From Topomyia yanbarensis (taxonomy: Eukaryota > Arthropoda > Insecta > Diptera > Culicidae): a stretch of DNA of 64,000 nucleotides. Below the pieces are notes generated by a model, which did no database searches, was not told the DNA's origin, and was given only the letters and a program-made list of their open reading frames with translations. The translations under genes were made by a program, and so were the position numbers. Location of the stretch: contig NC_080672.1 of NCBI RefSeq assembly GCF_030247195.1, forward strand, positions 365,606,271-365,670,270, in the 5' to 3' direction. Below are positions 45,328 through 58,489 of this stretch, one piece after another (positions within the stretch are counted from its first letter, which is position 1; the number at the start of each line of letters is the position of its first letter).

Positions 45328-48280
45328 AATTCCATGAAGATCCGTCCGAAATTTATTTAAAATCGTGACCGACACCCTTAGATTATTTCGAAACTTTACA
45401 CGTTTGATCGGCATGGAAGACTGAACATTTTCCACAATCAGTAAGATTATTTTGACTCAAGTGTAATTTTGTAAAAGGGCGTAAACATTTCTACGTGCAT
45501 TAATTTCAATATTTTTTTGTTCAATTAATGTGTTTTATACAGAAAAACTTACTGAGAACAAGTTTTAGGGAATGAATATGTATGTACGAAAAAATATACA
45601 CTGAAAAAAATGTTGTCATTTTTCACAAAAACAAAAATTTGTGTTAAAAATTTAAATTGCAAAAAACCTATTTTTTCAATTTTTTTATGTTTTTTCAACA
45701 AAAATATAAAGGGAAAAGAAACATTTTGAATGGAGAACTTATCGGTAAAAAAGTTTTTCTAACAATAACTTTACACACAATACATTACTTTATACATGTT
45801 TTTAAATTTCATACTAATTGACAGACAAAACTGTAATTTTATTACAGAATATAATTCTTAGTCTTATATTAAATCAAAATGCATTTAACAAAAATCTTGC
45901 AAAATGCGATAGTTTTCGAGATATTTGGAATTTTGTTCCAGCGAAACAGTTAATTCGTATGATTATGCCATTTTTAAAAGTTATTCGCGTTACCCTATCA
46001 TAAAATGTCAAAAATCTAACGTATATCGTTTTAAAGACGTGAAAGAAACTTTTTCAATGTATTTGGATCATGGAGAAGCTTTCAATAAAGAAGTTTTCCT
46101 AACAACAACTTTTGACATATTTTTATAATTCATACTATTTGCAGTCAAAAATACATTTTTTTTAATATGATTCAAAACGCTATTTTAAACCAAAATGCTC
46201 ATACAAAAATTTTCTGAAATGTGGTAATTCTCGAGATATTTCAAATTTTGTTTTAACGACACAATACTTTTGTTTAATTATGACCTTTACAGAAGTTATT
46301 CGCGTTTCTCCATTAACAATAATAAATTTTTCGAAAGGCTCATAACATTTCCTGTAACTTTCTCTTTGACATCAAGGTGATATTGTTGACCATTTGAAAG
46401 CTATAAGAAAACTATCAAAATACTATTCAACCATAGGGTCATACCCAAGTAACCATAAGCATTAAGCCATTGCACTATATTGGCTATACATTTGCACTAT
46501 ATATGCGCTATATGCGTATGTAAAGCTGATATAACGCGTACATGCTTCAAGGATCTTTAAAGCATGTAAGCATCACAAGTGCATTTAATGCCATTATAGA
46601 GCAAATAAAAAGCTGATATAATGCTATTGTAATGCTCCCGTAACTGTAATGCTCTTCTTGAAGATTATATTCGGCATATTTCATTTCAACCGAACATATG
46701 CAATATAGTCCAGGGAGCAAACGCAGCGCACTTACCGTGAAGGACGAGGTAAGGTACCTCAGTTCGAGACTTACTAAAGGTAATTTTCGAAAAATATTCA
46801 TATCATGTCAGAACGAAAACCCATTAAGGATATTCATTACAATTCATTAGAAGAGAGTCAATCACGGTTTTAAACAGAACATTTTGTTTTAATTTTTTTC
46901 CTTTTTGCTCATCATACCGAAAGGAAACATAAGAAATGGTTTTAAAACCATGGCGGACAATGACAGCCAGCAGAAGCTTTTTAATAGCATTAGTAGTGCC
47001 AATATAAGGCTTTCAAATTTGACATTTATGTACTGGTGCTATATAATAGCATTAGTACTGCAGATACGAGCTCTCAATCTCTGCAAAGTAATAGCACTAT
47101 ATTTCGCCTTTTCTGGCATAATACCAGCATTATATCAGTATTTAGGGCTTCACAGCTCTAAAGCGCTGCTTTATATGTGGATCTAAAACAGATATTAGGC
47201 TACGTTATAATGCTTACTGGTTACTTGGGTAGTTCGATCATATTTTGGTTGTTTTCATGTAGCTTTCAAATGGGTTATAATATCGCCTTGATATCAAAAG
47301 AGAAGTTACAGAAAATGTTATGAACGTTTTGAAAAACCTATTGCTGTTGATGGAGAAACGCGAATAACTTCTGAAAAGGTCGTAGTAAAAGAAAAGAATT
47401 GAATTCAAAATATCTCGAGAATCACTACATTTAAAATTTTGATTTAAAATCGAGTTCAGAATCACATTCAAAAATTAAATTGTGCTTTTGACTGCAAATA
47501 GCATGAATTATGAAAATATGTCAAAAGTTGTTTTTAAGAAAACTTTTTTATAGGAAGCTTCTCCATGATCCAAATACACTGAAATTTACGTCTTTAAAAC
47601 GATGCAAAGTAGATTTTTGACATTATATGATGGGGTACCGCGAATAACTTTTAATGAGGGCATAATCACACGAATTAACTGTTTGGCTGGAATAAAATTC
47701 CAAATATCTCGAGAACTATCGCATTTTGGAAGATTTTTGTTAAATGCACTTTGATTTAAAATGATACTTAGAATTATATTCAGTAATAAAATTGCGTTTT
47801 GTATGTCAATTAGTATGAAATTTTAAAACATGTATAAAGTTATTGTTAGAAAAACTTTTTACCGATAAGTTCTCCATCATACAATTATATTCAAAATGTT
47901 TCTTTTCTCTTTAGGATTTTGTTGACAAAATACAAAAAAAAAATAAAAAATTTTTTTTTTTGCAATTTAAATTTTTAACACAAAATTTTGTTTTTGTGAT
48001 TTTTTTTCGGTGTATATTTTGTTCGTACATAAATATTCATTCTCTGAAATTCGTTCTCAGAAAGTTTTGATGTATAAAATACAGAATTCGAACAAAAAAA
48101 ATTGAAATTAATGCAGGTAGAAATGTTTACCCCCTTTTGAAAAATTGCTCTTGTACCAAATTATTGCAATTAATCAAGAAAATCATGGAGATTCATAAAC
48201 CGAACACAACTTCAAAGTTTCGTTCGAATCGACGATGGTCATATTTTCTGGTCGGCTGGTTTCTCATGGAATCCCTCTTA
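45328..48280. mobile_element. Very large palindrome, fold-back family A, arms about 1 kb
   Basis: The left arm (about 45328-46440) and right arm (about 47233-48280) are inverted copies. Shared blocks include AAACATTTCTACGTGCATTA (diverged), AGAACTATCGCATTTTG, GATCATGGAGAAGC, GATGGAGAAACGCGAATAAC and the ATATCGCCTTGAT region. Close to the loop, CCATAGGGTC and the region after 47232 resemble the inner end of the solo arm at 27185. A MITE (46445-47229) is inserted at the loop. The outer 150 bp of the left arm is more diverged. Confidence 0.85.
46445..47229. mobile_element. Nested MITE with CCCAAGTAACCA ends, TA target site
   Basis: The left end CCCAAGTAACCATAAGCATT and the inverted right end CCCAAGTAACCAGTAAGCAT differ by one inserted base. 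TA is duplicated at 46443-46444 and 47230-47231. The interior has many GCTATAT and AATGCT words and no transposase. It lies in the loop of the family A palindrome. Confidence 0.9.
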
Positions 48281-48339
48281 TGTGGTTGATCGATCAACTA
48301 ACGGCAATCAGTTTCAAAAATAGCCCAAAACTATTACAC

Positions 48340-49035
48340 TGGTTTTCTAATTGACGATTTCGCGCCAACTCGAACAAATGTTGGCAGCAGCCTCTCAGAT
48401 TTTAATGAAACTTTCTGTACATGAAGACTTTGCCACAAAAAGCATGCATACTTTGTTTTTCCAAAAATGATCTAGACTGTCTTTTAAAAAGGGCTAACTT
48501 TTTTTTACCATTTTTTTTAAATGGCTATAGTCTAAAAATGACAAATCCTACAAAAAATATTGTAGGAGTGATTTTCACAAAATTAGTCAAATTTTCGAAT
48601 AAAAATATTGAAAAAATTCTTCATTGATTTTTAAAATTTAAAGTCGATTTACAAAAAAACAATTTTGATTTGGATGAAATTTTGTTGTAAGATAGATAAG
48701 TATGTTCCCTACCTACCGTCAAAAGTTGGGCACTTTCAAGGAAAACTGATTTTTTTTTTCAGTGTATTTTTATCGAAAATTTGACTAATTTTGTGAAAAT
48801 CACTCCTACAACATTTTTTTGTAGGATTTGTCATTTTTAGACTATAGCCATTTGAAAAAAAATTGGTAAAAAAAGTTTGAACCCTTTTCAAAAGACAGTC
48901 TAGATTATTTTTGGAAAAACGAAGTATGCAAAGTGGCTTTTTGTGACAAAGTCTTTATGTACAGTAAGTTTCATTAAAATCTGAGAGGGTGCTGCCAACT
49001 CTGAATACGATTTTGCGCGAAATTCGTCAATTCGA
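48340..49035. mobile_element. Compact fold-back of family B
   Basis: The left arm (about 48350-48610) and right arm (about 48785-49030) are inverted copies and match the arms at 23340-27140 (TTTCGCGCCAA, TGGCAGCA.CCTCTCAGATT, ATGGCTATAGTCTAAAAATG). The central loop is only about 170 bp. It sits directly next to the family A palindrome. Confidence 0.85.
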
Positions 49036-49823
49036 TTAAATGTGTCATGTTGTTTTGTTCATTCGCCGCATCTTTCGGGTTAGAACAAATAAAGGTCAAG
49101 GAAAAGAAAAAAGCGAGTTGACACGTATTGAAAAGATAGAAAAGCCAAAATTCAAATTACAAAAACTATAGAACCATAGAAAATTATAGAATCATACAGT
49201 GCTATCGTGAATTGCTGGTTTTTGAACTACAGAGAAAATTATCTTCTGAAATTCGTGAACAATGAATTAAGAATTTTGGAACAGTCACTTCATGAGATCC
49301 AGTTTTTCTCCCGTAACTGTGTAACAGTTTAATTTACTACTTTATATGTTTGTTTGTCAATTTCAATCATGGTTCCTGCTGTAAATAAATCTAATTCCTT
49401 TTATGATATCTGTGAATTGGTTCACAAGTTTTAGAACTTCAATCATAATTCTGATTTTCTATTTAATTCATTCATTAAGGAATAACGTTTGCATTCCAAT
49501 CGCCATCGGGATTTTGTGATAATAAATAAGTTCACAATATCCAAATGGTGAATTCTGTTTATGCTTCGTGAACTCGTTCATTATTCATCATATATTGATC
49601 GCGACTCAGTGTGTGTGCCGTGAATAAAATCTCGAATGTGGATATCCAACATAATTTATATTTTCATGATCCTGATTTTAGTGCAAACAACTCTACCCAT
49701 GCTTTTTTACAGTTAGTTAATTTGGGACAGTTCAATGTGATAGCTTGACAGAGCCGGGGAGTTTTTTTAACTTCGTTTATTTGACACGGCTCATAGCGGT
49801 AGCTTAACGGAGCCAGGGATCTT
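49036..49823. other. No gene recognised
   Basis: AT-rich DNA without a supported feature. Two diverged phrases (GCTTGACAGAGCCGGGGA near 49743 and GCTTAACGGAGCCAGGGA near 49801) hint at a short local duplication. Confidence 0.45.
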
Positions 49824-50760
49824 TCATGCGTATACAATATGTAAAAAATAAAAATAAAAACAAATATTATTGATTATCCGTTGGATCTCGTGCGCGCAAC
49901 TTTTTTTGCGAGCGGAGACCTTCTTTCGCGGCTCGCCTAGTGCGCCATGGAGATCATTTAATTCTCTCCTGTTCTTTACATCAAGGTCATCATCGATAAA
50001 AGTGTCTTGGTGCTCGCGATCAGATGTTCGTTCCTGCTTCTTGCACTTACGGGTGATTAATGTATCTCCGTTGTCATTGTTATTATCTTCTTCACCGATG
50101 TTGCTTACAGTGGTTTTTGGAGTGCTGGATGCTGCTATTGGACTGAACAGCTGCCACAAATTTGGCTAAGGTTTGTGGTTCAGGTATTGGTATTGAACAC
50201 TTTGCTGTGTATGCGTGTATGCCGTATGGCAATCGATAGATATGCATTCTCCTCTGTATCTTCCGCGCAAGGTTGTCCGTGGTGCGCTGTCTGATTACAA
50301 TACTTGCACGTAGGAGTTTGTCCCTCATGGGTGCATAATGTAGTTTGATTAATAGTAGCTTCGTGGGTTTTGAGTTTTATAGTCAAGTGGGAGGGGATAG
50401 GCCTTTCGATCCGCATCCTCACCACAAGAACACTGTTAGGTGTACCTGAGAAGAAATTTCTCCACGTATCAGGTGTAACGGATTCTAGTTCTCCGTATTG
50501 CGACATGTATTCTGCAATTAGATCAGGAGGGTTACGTGGTGATAGATAGTCTTTTTCTATATACACGGGAATCTTAATTCCAACTTTATCACTTTTAGCG
50601 ACGTACTTGAAGTAGTTCTGCAAAACGAAACGTTCGGCTTGGGCTAACGTGTTGAATGATACGAGTACTACATTACGAAGATGATAATACTGGAGATACA
50701 CAGCCTCCTTAAGCTCAACCTACATCTTCACCTTCAGCAGGTATTCCACGTCACGAAAAC
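49824..50760 (-). pseudogene. LINE ORF1 remnant (Jockey-type Gag), one zinc knuckle
   Basis: On the minus strand from about 50730, the sequence gives AVYLQYYHLRNVVLVSFN, then KIPVYIEKDYL, then MSQYGELESVTPDTWRNFF, then GTPNSVLVVRMRIERPIPS, then the knuckle CKYCNQTAHHGQPC (CX2CX4HX4C). This order matches ORF1 proteins of Jockey-type mosquito LINEs. After the knuckle the frame shifts near 50240-50280; the following part (CSIPIPEPQTLAKFVAAVQSN) continues in a different frame. The charged C-terminal region is near 50159-49824. A stop lies just ahead of the first recognisable block. Inactive; no ORF2 follows. Confidence 0.8.
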
Positions 50761-51228
50761 TCAATCGTATTGAACAGAATTTAAAGTCAATGACCGCTGT
50801 GTTGGGTCGGAGCAGTGTTTTTTCGTCAACTCTACTAATGATGAAAATAATAAATTAAACGCTTCCTTTGTTCACGAGACAATGCACACTAGATCGAGAG
50901 GTTGCTAGTTGTCGTTCACTTGGTTCGATTGTACGTCTGACTTGGGTAGAAGTAGAAAGTAGACCTTTCAAATAAAACCTTTTTTATACAAATCATTTAT
51001 TCGATACGGCTCAATGCGTTAGCTTAATTGAACCTTAGTTTATTTTATAAGTTCAAAAGATGGAAAATAAAATTAAATAAACGAATAAAAAGTGAGTAGA
51101 TTATTGCGATAGCTTGAAACTTGCGTAACTTTTTCATACATGACCGAAATTAACTCAAATTTGCTCAGTTTCTCTTTAGAATGTATTGTTTATTTCCTCT
51201 AAGTTCAGCAGTTGTCAGTCAAATTTCG
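50761..51228. other. No gene recognised
   Basis: Probably the leader side of the adjacent LINE remnant plus AT-rich flank. Confidence 0.4.
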
Positions 51229-51570
51229 GTCGAGATGGAAGAAAATCAGCAAACCGTTCGCGAAAGAATTTATTTCACCCTCATGCGAAAACCTGGGTTG
51301 TCGCCTCGAGCCTTAGGAAAACTGATTGATATACATCATTTCATCGTATCAAAATTTCAACTAAGGTTGCTGGAACGGATGATAGTGGACCACAAGTCAG
51401 GACCTGGACAAAAACTAGAAACAACGCAAAAAAAACGACAGACCATTGATTGCTCATTTCAAGTAGAATCCGAATATTTCGACACGGGTCTTAGCCAGAA
51501 AACTAGATATTTCGCGAAGTTTCGTCTAGTAGGCCAAGAAAAGAATCCTGATTTGGTTTCATTTCGATAA
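51229..51570 (+). pseudogene. N-terminal fragment of a DD37E-like mariner transposase
   Basis: The frame includes RERIYFTLMRKPGLSPRALG, then KLIDIHHFIVSKFQLRLLER, then MIVDHKSGPGQKLE. It lines up with the DNA-binding start of the transposase at 42690-43712 (LSHRQLGKMLNIHHSTVSRV, then ERLMLDHGKGAGRKP). Similarity is lost after about 51425 and no catalytic residues follow. It is a truncated relic on the opposite strand from the longer copy, and clearly an older, diverged relative. Confidence 0.72.
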
Positions 51571-52285
51571 CTACAGCCGATTTACCAATCAACCTAAATT
51601 GACGCAATATTTGACGACTCATTCTTTATTAGTGGCTGTCCTACAAACTACGCGACTTCCCGTTTTTATTGGAGACCTTCTTGCGCTGTTTTCGGATACG
51701 TCACCATATCGTCACCGTGATTGCTACGATCCGATGTTCTTAATTGCTTACTTACCCTTGCTGGTTACGATTGCGAACCCGTCGAATTTCACAAATGCTC
51801 TCTCGTGTATGATACATGATGTTGATTTTGAGGTACTGGATGCGCCTTTTTCTGTAATTATGCCCTGAGTGAGTTTTTTCTTAGCGGTGTCTGAACATGG
51901 TTTTCTGTGATATGATGTCGAGTATAAAATTGGTCCTTAAGTAATAAATTGTCCTTTAAATCTGTAAATAGTTCTTTGTTTAATGGTACCGCATTGTGTT
52001 TCGTTTTCCTGGGTTACGTAGGAAGGAGTACAATCCAGAATAACTTCATTGAAAACAACAACTTGCTAGCATATTTTAATAAAAAATACTATTACAATTT
52101 CAAATTAAAAGGATCAAATTCATCGCAGAAATGTATTGTTTATATAACCCTGCAAATGTAAAAGTAATAGCTACATTTCAATATCGCAATATCGTATTAT
52201 CGCAGAAGAAAACAAATCTTCGAAAGAACTTTTCAGAACGATTTTTTAAATAACATAAACGTAATTGGAAAGTAAGTCTGAAATC
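51571..52285. other. No gene recognised
   Basis: Short open frames at 51599-51868 and 51949-52161 have no family motif; part may be decayed transposon sequence. Confidence 0.4.
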
Positions 52286-52289
52286 AAAA

Positions 52290-53680
52290 ATCATGTTTTT
52301 ACTATGTTTACATAGTAAGATCACCTACACTCTGATTTAATAGGCCCTACGCACCCACAAATCATCAAAAGTTGTTCCATAGACATTTCTTAACATGTTT
52401 TAACAGCTGAACATAGGTCTAACCGCAATAGAAAATTTGTTAACTGGATTTTTATATAGAAAAGTATATCAAAACCAGGGAAAATTAGTAGCATTTTTGT
52501 CTTTCTCATATAAAGAAAGGCTATGCAATCACTCCAAAAATCGATTTTCCAACCGAGGCCAGGAGGGCCGAGTGTCATATCCCTCGATTCAGTTCGTCGA
52601 GATCGCAAAATGTCTGTGTGTGTATGTATGTGTGAGTGTGTCAAATAATGTCACTTAATTTTCTCAGAGATGGCTGAACCGATTTTCACAAACTCAAATG
52701 AACGGTGTAACACTCCCATAAGACGCTATTGAATTTTTAGTTGATCGGACTTTCGGTTCCGGAGTTACGGGCTGAAGAGTGCACAGCAAATTCCCATCCC
52801 AGGCACAAATCTCCGATCAACATGGGGAACGTGCCATTTGAGCCAGACGCTACTGATTCCTGAATACCTCAAAGGTTTAAATTCTATTAAAATGAAAATA
52901 AAATTTCTTCGATTCGCAGGCCTAGATAATTGGATTATTGTCCACTATCGATAATTCCGGAAGTCCCGGGTTCCGGGCATATTTAAAATCTAAAGACACT
53001 TCGGTGATGACTGAACCAATTTTCACTAACCTAGTCCCAAATGGATGGTATAATATGAAGTTCGGTGTTGAACCATCCATCTGCTCCTCCGACTCTTACC
53101 TCTCAACCCCCCTTCCCCTTCTCTCACCCCCCCCCCCTCAGACCAACCTCCCTCCTACATTCCCTTCATCCACCCCGTATACTAACGTAATTTAAATGAT
53201 TCCCGACGCATCCTACCCCTCCCACTAATTATATCCCTTCCCTTCTCCACCATGAAGTTAACACGAAGACAACATTGAATTCACGCTGATTAAGCTATAT
53301 AAATATTATATTTTTGTTTGAAGTATATATATACTATATGTATGCTTATCAAGTGTGAAGAATGTAATAGACATTTCCACAATGTTATATTGAACGTAAT
53401 GAGGCATTAAATCATAGTTTAGATAAATGAGAAAGGCATAATTGCACCACTAGGTGGATTAAAACAGGTTTTTTTTCTTGGTTTTGATATTATTTTCTAT
53501 ACAAAAATCCAGTTAACAAATTTTCTGTTGCGATTAGAACTATGTTTACCTATTAAAACATGTTAAAATATGTCCAAGGAACAATGTCTGTTGTTTTGTT
53601 GGAGGCCAAAACTTTTTAAAAATCAGAATAAATGAAATTACTATGGAAACATAGCAAAAATACGAGTTTTAATTGCAGAC
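52290..53680. mobile_element. Inverted-repeat element, arms about 200 bp
   Basis: About 52290-52490 pairs with about 53465-53680. TTAACATGTTTTAA, GAAAATTTGTTAACTGGATT and TTTTTACTATGTTTACATAG (diverged) are inverted between the two sides. The interior contains a GTGTG run, a CT/CCCC-rich stretch (about 53090-53240), and a phrase with CCACTAGGTGGATT at 53447-53460 that also occurs in diverged form near 7575. A fragment of the interior recurs at 33140-33215. Confidence 0.78.
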
Positions 53681-54099
53681 ACCTCTAAATCATGTCCAAA
53701 TTAGGTCATTTTTGGCAAAAGTTTTTAAATTCACACCTAGAACAAAAATCTGAGCTGACCCATCTATATTTCAAAACTTTTTCAAAATGTGGAGAGGTCT
53801 AATAAACATGCAATCTATCGGGTTTCAAAACTTTTCATTTTATTCTTTTGTTTCTAAGAAAACAATTCACTTTTTATTTTTCTTCTGTATTCCCAGGATG
53901 TTCCGGGAAATTTCTCATTTATTTCCCGAATCCTGGGAAGTTGAAAACCATTGGGAAATGGAAGCTCTAGCAAGTATTTAAGGGGTTATATATGTTGAGA
54001 TGATGATGATGATGGTCCCACCTCATACCCCCACAAAGGTGTGAGCTGAACGAGTTATCTAGAAGATAATTAATATTTTAAATCATGACAAGACCAGTT

Positions 54100-54560
54100 A
54101 ACAAAAAAACGGACTGGTTCAATTTACAGACATAGCCTTTCCTTCAAAAGAACGTAACCAGATATATTTCGAATATTCCATCAACAACCAGGGTCCATCA
54201 AGAAAATTTCCATTCCGGGAAGATACTTGATAGAATCGGGAATTGAACCCAATAGCTTCCATTTCTGATAATTCTCTGTAAGACTCCTCCCGCCTGACCA
54301 AGACATCGATACTACCACCTGCTAAGGTGAGAAGTGACGAGCCTAGTGGCAGTGCAGAGTCTAATCGAGTTATATCATCCACATCAGGCTCCTTTATTGA
54401 AAGTTGCGTACCACTAACCCAAGGCAATCCAGGGATGTTCCTTTCCGGGAATACCCTGGATTGATCAGGAATTGAACCCGATATCTTGTTTTATCAGAAG
54501 AAGTCACCAAGCCCCCTACTCAACGGACCAACTCCGTTATTGCCGCTATGGCAGCAATAA
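54100..54560 (-). repeat. Possible tRNA-derived repeat with two B-box motifs
   Basis: On the minus strand, GGTTCAATTCC (fits the RNA polymerase III B-box GWTCRANNC) occurs at 54468-54478 and 54239-54249, 229 bp apart. The bases around both copies match (TTCCGGGAA and CAGGG on the 3' side), so this looks like a tandem or dimeric SINE-like unit. A clear A-box was not found. The minus-strand frame at 54119-54427 crosses it and is unlikely to be a gene. Confidence 0.35.
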
Positions 54561-54877
54561 CCGAGATTAACTCAATTGTCGAGCAAAGCCAGCAAATCAA
54601 CTCCATCATCAAATCAGACCCTGATCACAACAAAAGTCTAAAAGCTTCGATTCAACCCGATGAGCTCTTAGTACTGGTCACCATGTTCGATTTCAAGTTA
54701 GTCTCTATCTGCTTATCGCGCGCGTGGCTCAGACTTCTGTAGACATCTCATTATTTTTAAAAACTATAATAAACAATTAACAAAAATCCATCATCATCAT
54801 AGCGAATATAATAACTTAGTGTGACTAAATGCAAATAATAGAAGAGAAAAAAATACAATCTTCGTGGTATTACATAG

Positions 54878-55230
54878 TTATTCAAATAACTCCAAAATAT
54901 AAAAATTCAAAAAATCTGTCTGCAAAACAGATTTTACGTGTGAAATACATAGTGTTTTGAACTCCGCTAATGTTGCCGCACGTTTAATATGTCTAGGCAT
55001 CGAATTGAAAAAACTTATTCCTTTGTACAACAAGGAGTTCTGTGATCTACTAAATAAAAAGTTAGGTGTTCTTGCATCAGACGCGTTTCTAGTGTTGTAC
55101 CTATGCACATCACTTCCTCTTTCAATTCGATCACACAAATATCGAGGCAGCATTCCATTAATAATTTTAAAAATGAAGAGATGCCGAAAAAAAAGGGACA
55201 GTTTAAATTTTTATAAAGGTATGTAGTCAT
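54878..55230 (-). pseudogene. C-terminal fragment of a CR1/Jockey-type LINE ORF2
   Basis: On the minus strand, MLPRYLCDRIERGSDVHRYN, then TRNASDARTPNF, then SQNSLLYKGISFFNSMPRHI. This matches the typical end of CR1- and Jockey-type ORF2 ('R.YNTR', then 'SLLYRGI..FN.LP..I'). A frameshift separates it from the preceding block (LLMECCLDICVIELK in the other frame, overlapping the same bases), so it is a decayed 3' end. No poly(A) or microsatellite tail was identified. Confidence 0.7.
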
Positions 55231-58200
55231 ATTTTTATGAAATACATGTTATACGTCTAACGTAGTACAATGTCCAATTTGCAAAATCCACTTGAGAACA
55301 TGAAAAAATATCAATAATTTTCAAAGCTATAGTAATTTCCGCAAAACCCGTATATTTCAAAGAGATTTGCCGTGACTACGATTCCAGTCCAACAGCTCAA
55401 CTGAAACCAATAAATTAAAAAAAAAGTCATAAGTACCTGTGGTGCCCTTGGACGATTGATTAAAAAATAATTATCTTCTTTTTCGAAAAGGGGACGATTT
55501 TTCCAAAAAAAATCACTATTTTCACCTGATCAAAATTATTAAAGAATTCATAACATTAATATGAAAATTTTGACGAAAAATGGAATCGTTCAAGGACACG
55601 GCAGTTAAAATACGAACAAGCCAAAAAAAGTTTTGAAATCGGTTGATAACTTATTCGGCAATCGTAGTCACCGCAAAGACGTTTTTGGAAAATATTATTT
55701 CGAGACAATCGCGTTTGAAGTTTCAACTATAAGCCACATCTCCATAAGGGAGCAAGATGAAATCTCCATAAGGGAGCAAGATGAAAAATGCTATAACTTT
55801 GCGTCGACTGCTCCGATCTCTATAAAAATTTGAGATAACATTCTTAAGAACCTTCAACTTTACGATAGAAGAAAAAAATTCGATTTTTTGATCGACCTCA
55901 ACATATGTAACACCTTGACAAAATGGAACCAAAATAGGCCTTAATAATCCCGATACTGCAACCTTAATGGCAACACATATTTAGTTCCTTATTATCGTTT
56001 CATCAGATTCTCTATGCAGTGATAGGTTAAAAACTAATTCGCAAAAAAGGAACAGTGAGTTGGTTTCGAAAAAAAACGATTACCCTCACTGTCTTTCACT
56101 CCGTAGTCGTAAATACTACGCAGTTAAAATCTCAGTTTTACTCAACCACGAACATTTTCTAGGAAAAAAAGCGTTCTGAAAATGCAAAAATCTCCGCAGC
56201 AAATCGTTTTCGATTTACAACAAGTTGTGCTCGTTAGTAGCGGGAAAACGTGCAGGCATTTGATATCTACTCGCAGCAGAACCGTCGGTCTGGTGAAGGA
56301 GATCAATGCCAACTTACAGGTACGGAACATCTTAAAATGTTCTGAATTTTATCAGTTGTAAGTTTTACAGCAGCAAACGAAAACATTCGCAAAATGTTAC
56401 AATTTACCATGCTACCAGCTTCACCACTATTTCACCTAAGTACACTGTCACTTTGACAATGTACTTTTCCAGTAGCCTGAAACGAGTCCTCGAGAAAGCG
56501 TCAGAACATATCGTATTAATATGTATATTTGTATTTGACTAAAGCATGGTTACAAACTTCCTTTATTAAGAGGATGTTTACAAGCGAATCTATCCTGACT
56601 CGATTTCAAAACTGATATCAGCAGTAGTTAGCTCAATCCTGACTAACTGCAATTTTGCCCCGAGCAGCCAGTTCGATCAACCTGTGTAGAGCATCGAACC
56701 TCAATCAGTAACCGTTTCTATACTGGAAATGCTCTGTGATGTGGTTAAGCAAACAGTACGATGCCAGTAGCGTTCCCCTCTGCAACTGTTGATTATCCTT
56801 CTCCACATACTACCGTCCATGTAGATGAAGCTGATTTTCAGAGTTTGATGGGACGATTCGGAAAAGAGAGAAGCACTGAACTAGAAACTAATTTTAGATT
56901 TAACCCCATTCGATTTAAATGGTGTAGATAGTCTTGCCTTTATCCCTTTTTCCATAAATAGCAATTGCTCAGCTGTAAAATGTAGATAAAGCTGAAACCC
57001 GTACCAAACGAATAGCTAATTAAAACAACTATCTTTCGTTATTACCCACACAATGTATCATTCGTTTATTTCTTCCATATCTTCAACCGTAATATCAAAC
57101 CTTACGATAACAACCGAATAAAAACACATAACAGGACAGTACGAATCCCAAGTGGAAATCGACGGTAAATTCCATTAGCTGTGTTTATAGATGTATCCTC
57201 TTGCACCCCCCATCTTCCACACTGTTCAATTTTCTAGTAATGTATTACATAGTCGTTATTCTTCTGTACGCTATTCGAATTCGGAAAAGTAGTTCTTAAT
57301 AATGACAAAAAGCCTGCAATTTCCACTAACGGTGTTTTTCCACTTAGGATAATCCCCCCTATTAGAGAAGCCCAATCAATAATCACCAAGCACCTCCATT
57401 ATAGAAATGTTACTTCATTTTCTTTTCAATCTCAAAATAGCGAAATTAATGATAGTCATAGACAGTAGTATAAAAAATGATCTTTTTTCGATTCCCCGAC
57501 TTTTGCCTGCTTCGCTTTAACACTTCTATTTCGAGTGATCTCCTCGAAAGTACCACTTGAAACTACATCAATAAATCCACTTGCCACTATCGATTGGTAT
57601 TCACCATGAAGAACTGACTATATAAATCCCTGCAGCAGGCAAAACGGAATGAAAATGCATGGATCGTTCATTTGGCAATAGGATAAAGTGCGTATTTCGA
57701 TGGTGGTTTTGTAGGATTTTGCCACCGCATGAAATACGACCAACAATGGTATTAATGAGAAATATCGGTAGCCTCTCTGAAAATTAATTAAACATTCCAA
57801 GAGTTACTGGGATCAACCTTCGTTCCCTCCTGCGGCCACTCGTTCCGACAATGAATGGTACACAATATCACAAGCGACCCTGGCACAATTGCACAATCCA
57901 ACCGAGACCGGGCATAATCAAATTTCATCCAGCGGAAAAACTGGTACGGTGGAAATGTGTAATCCATCCTTGCACACAGAGAGTCAATAGAAAACGGTAG
58001 ATAGAACGTGCAAATCCGAACGGATAATGGTATTATGTTTTGGGTAGGTAAATAGGAACTTTTGCCGAAGCGTTCAGGTGCGGATCCGTAGGTTTCATAA
58101 ATAATTCATTTATTGAATAAATTTCTGTCTCGATTTCCATTTTTTTGCAGCATTTAACAATAAATCAGTAAATATGATAACTGTACATTCAATCGTAACA

Positions 58201-58489
58201 CAATCACCTGTATTTACAACACCATGAAAAATAAGGAGCTGTTGAATTTGGAAATATTTTTCTCTGAACGTAAATTTATTGCCGTTTGCGTTAAATCTAT
58301 TTGTAGTCATGCTATGATTGCAACAAGTTCCATTGAATCAATTTTCGTTACTTATTTCTGACAAATAACACCTAACAGACGAAAGCTACAAAATAGGAAT
58401 ATGGATTCATATCCAGCAATAAATTGTGAGCTGGAATTACACTACATACTAGACGTCCGCCATAATCGAAATAATGTGCTCTTCTTATT
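55231..58489. other. No gene recognised; looks single-copy
   Basis: No supported coding frame or RNA gene. A 24-bp tandem duplication (CTCCATAAGGGAGCAAGATG) is at about 55738-55785. The stretch 56.4-58.4 kb has more even base composition than its surroundings and could be intron or intergenic host DNA. Confidence 0.5.
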
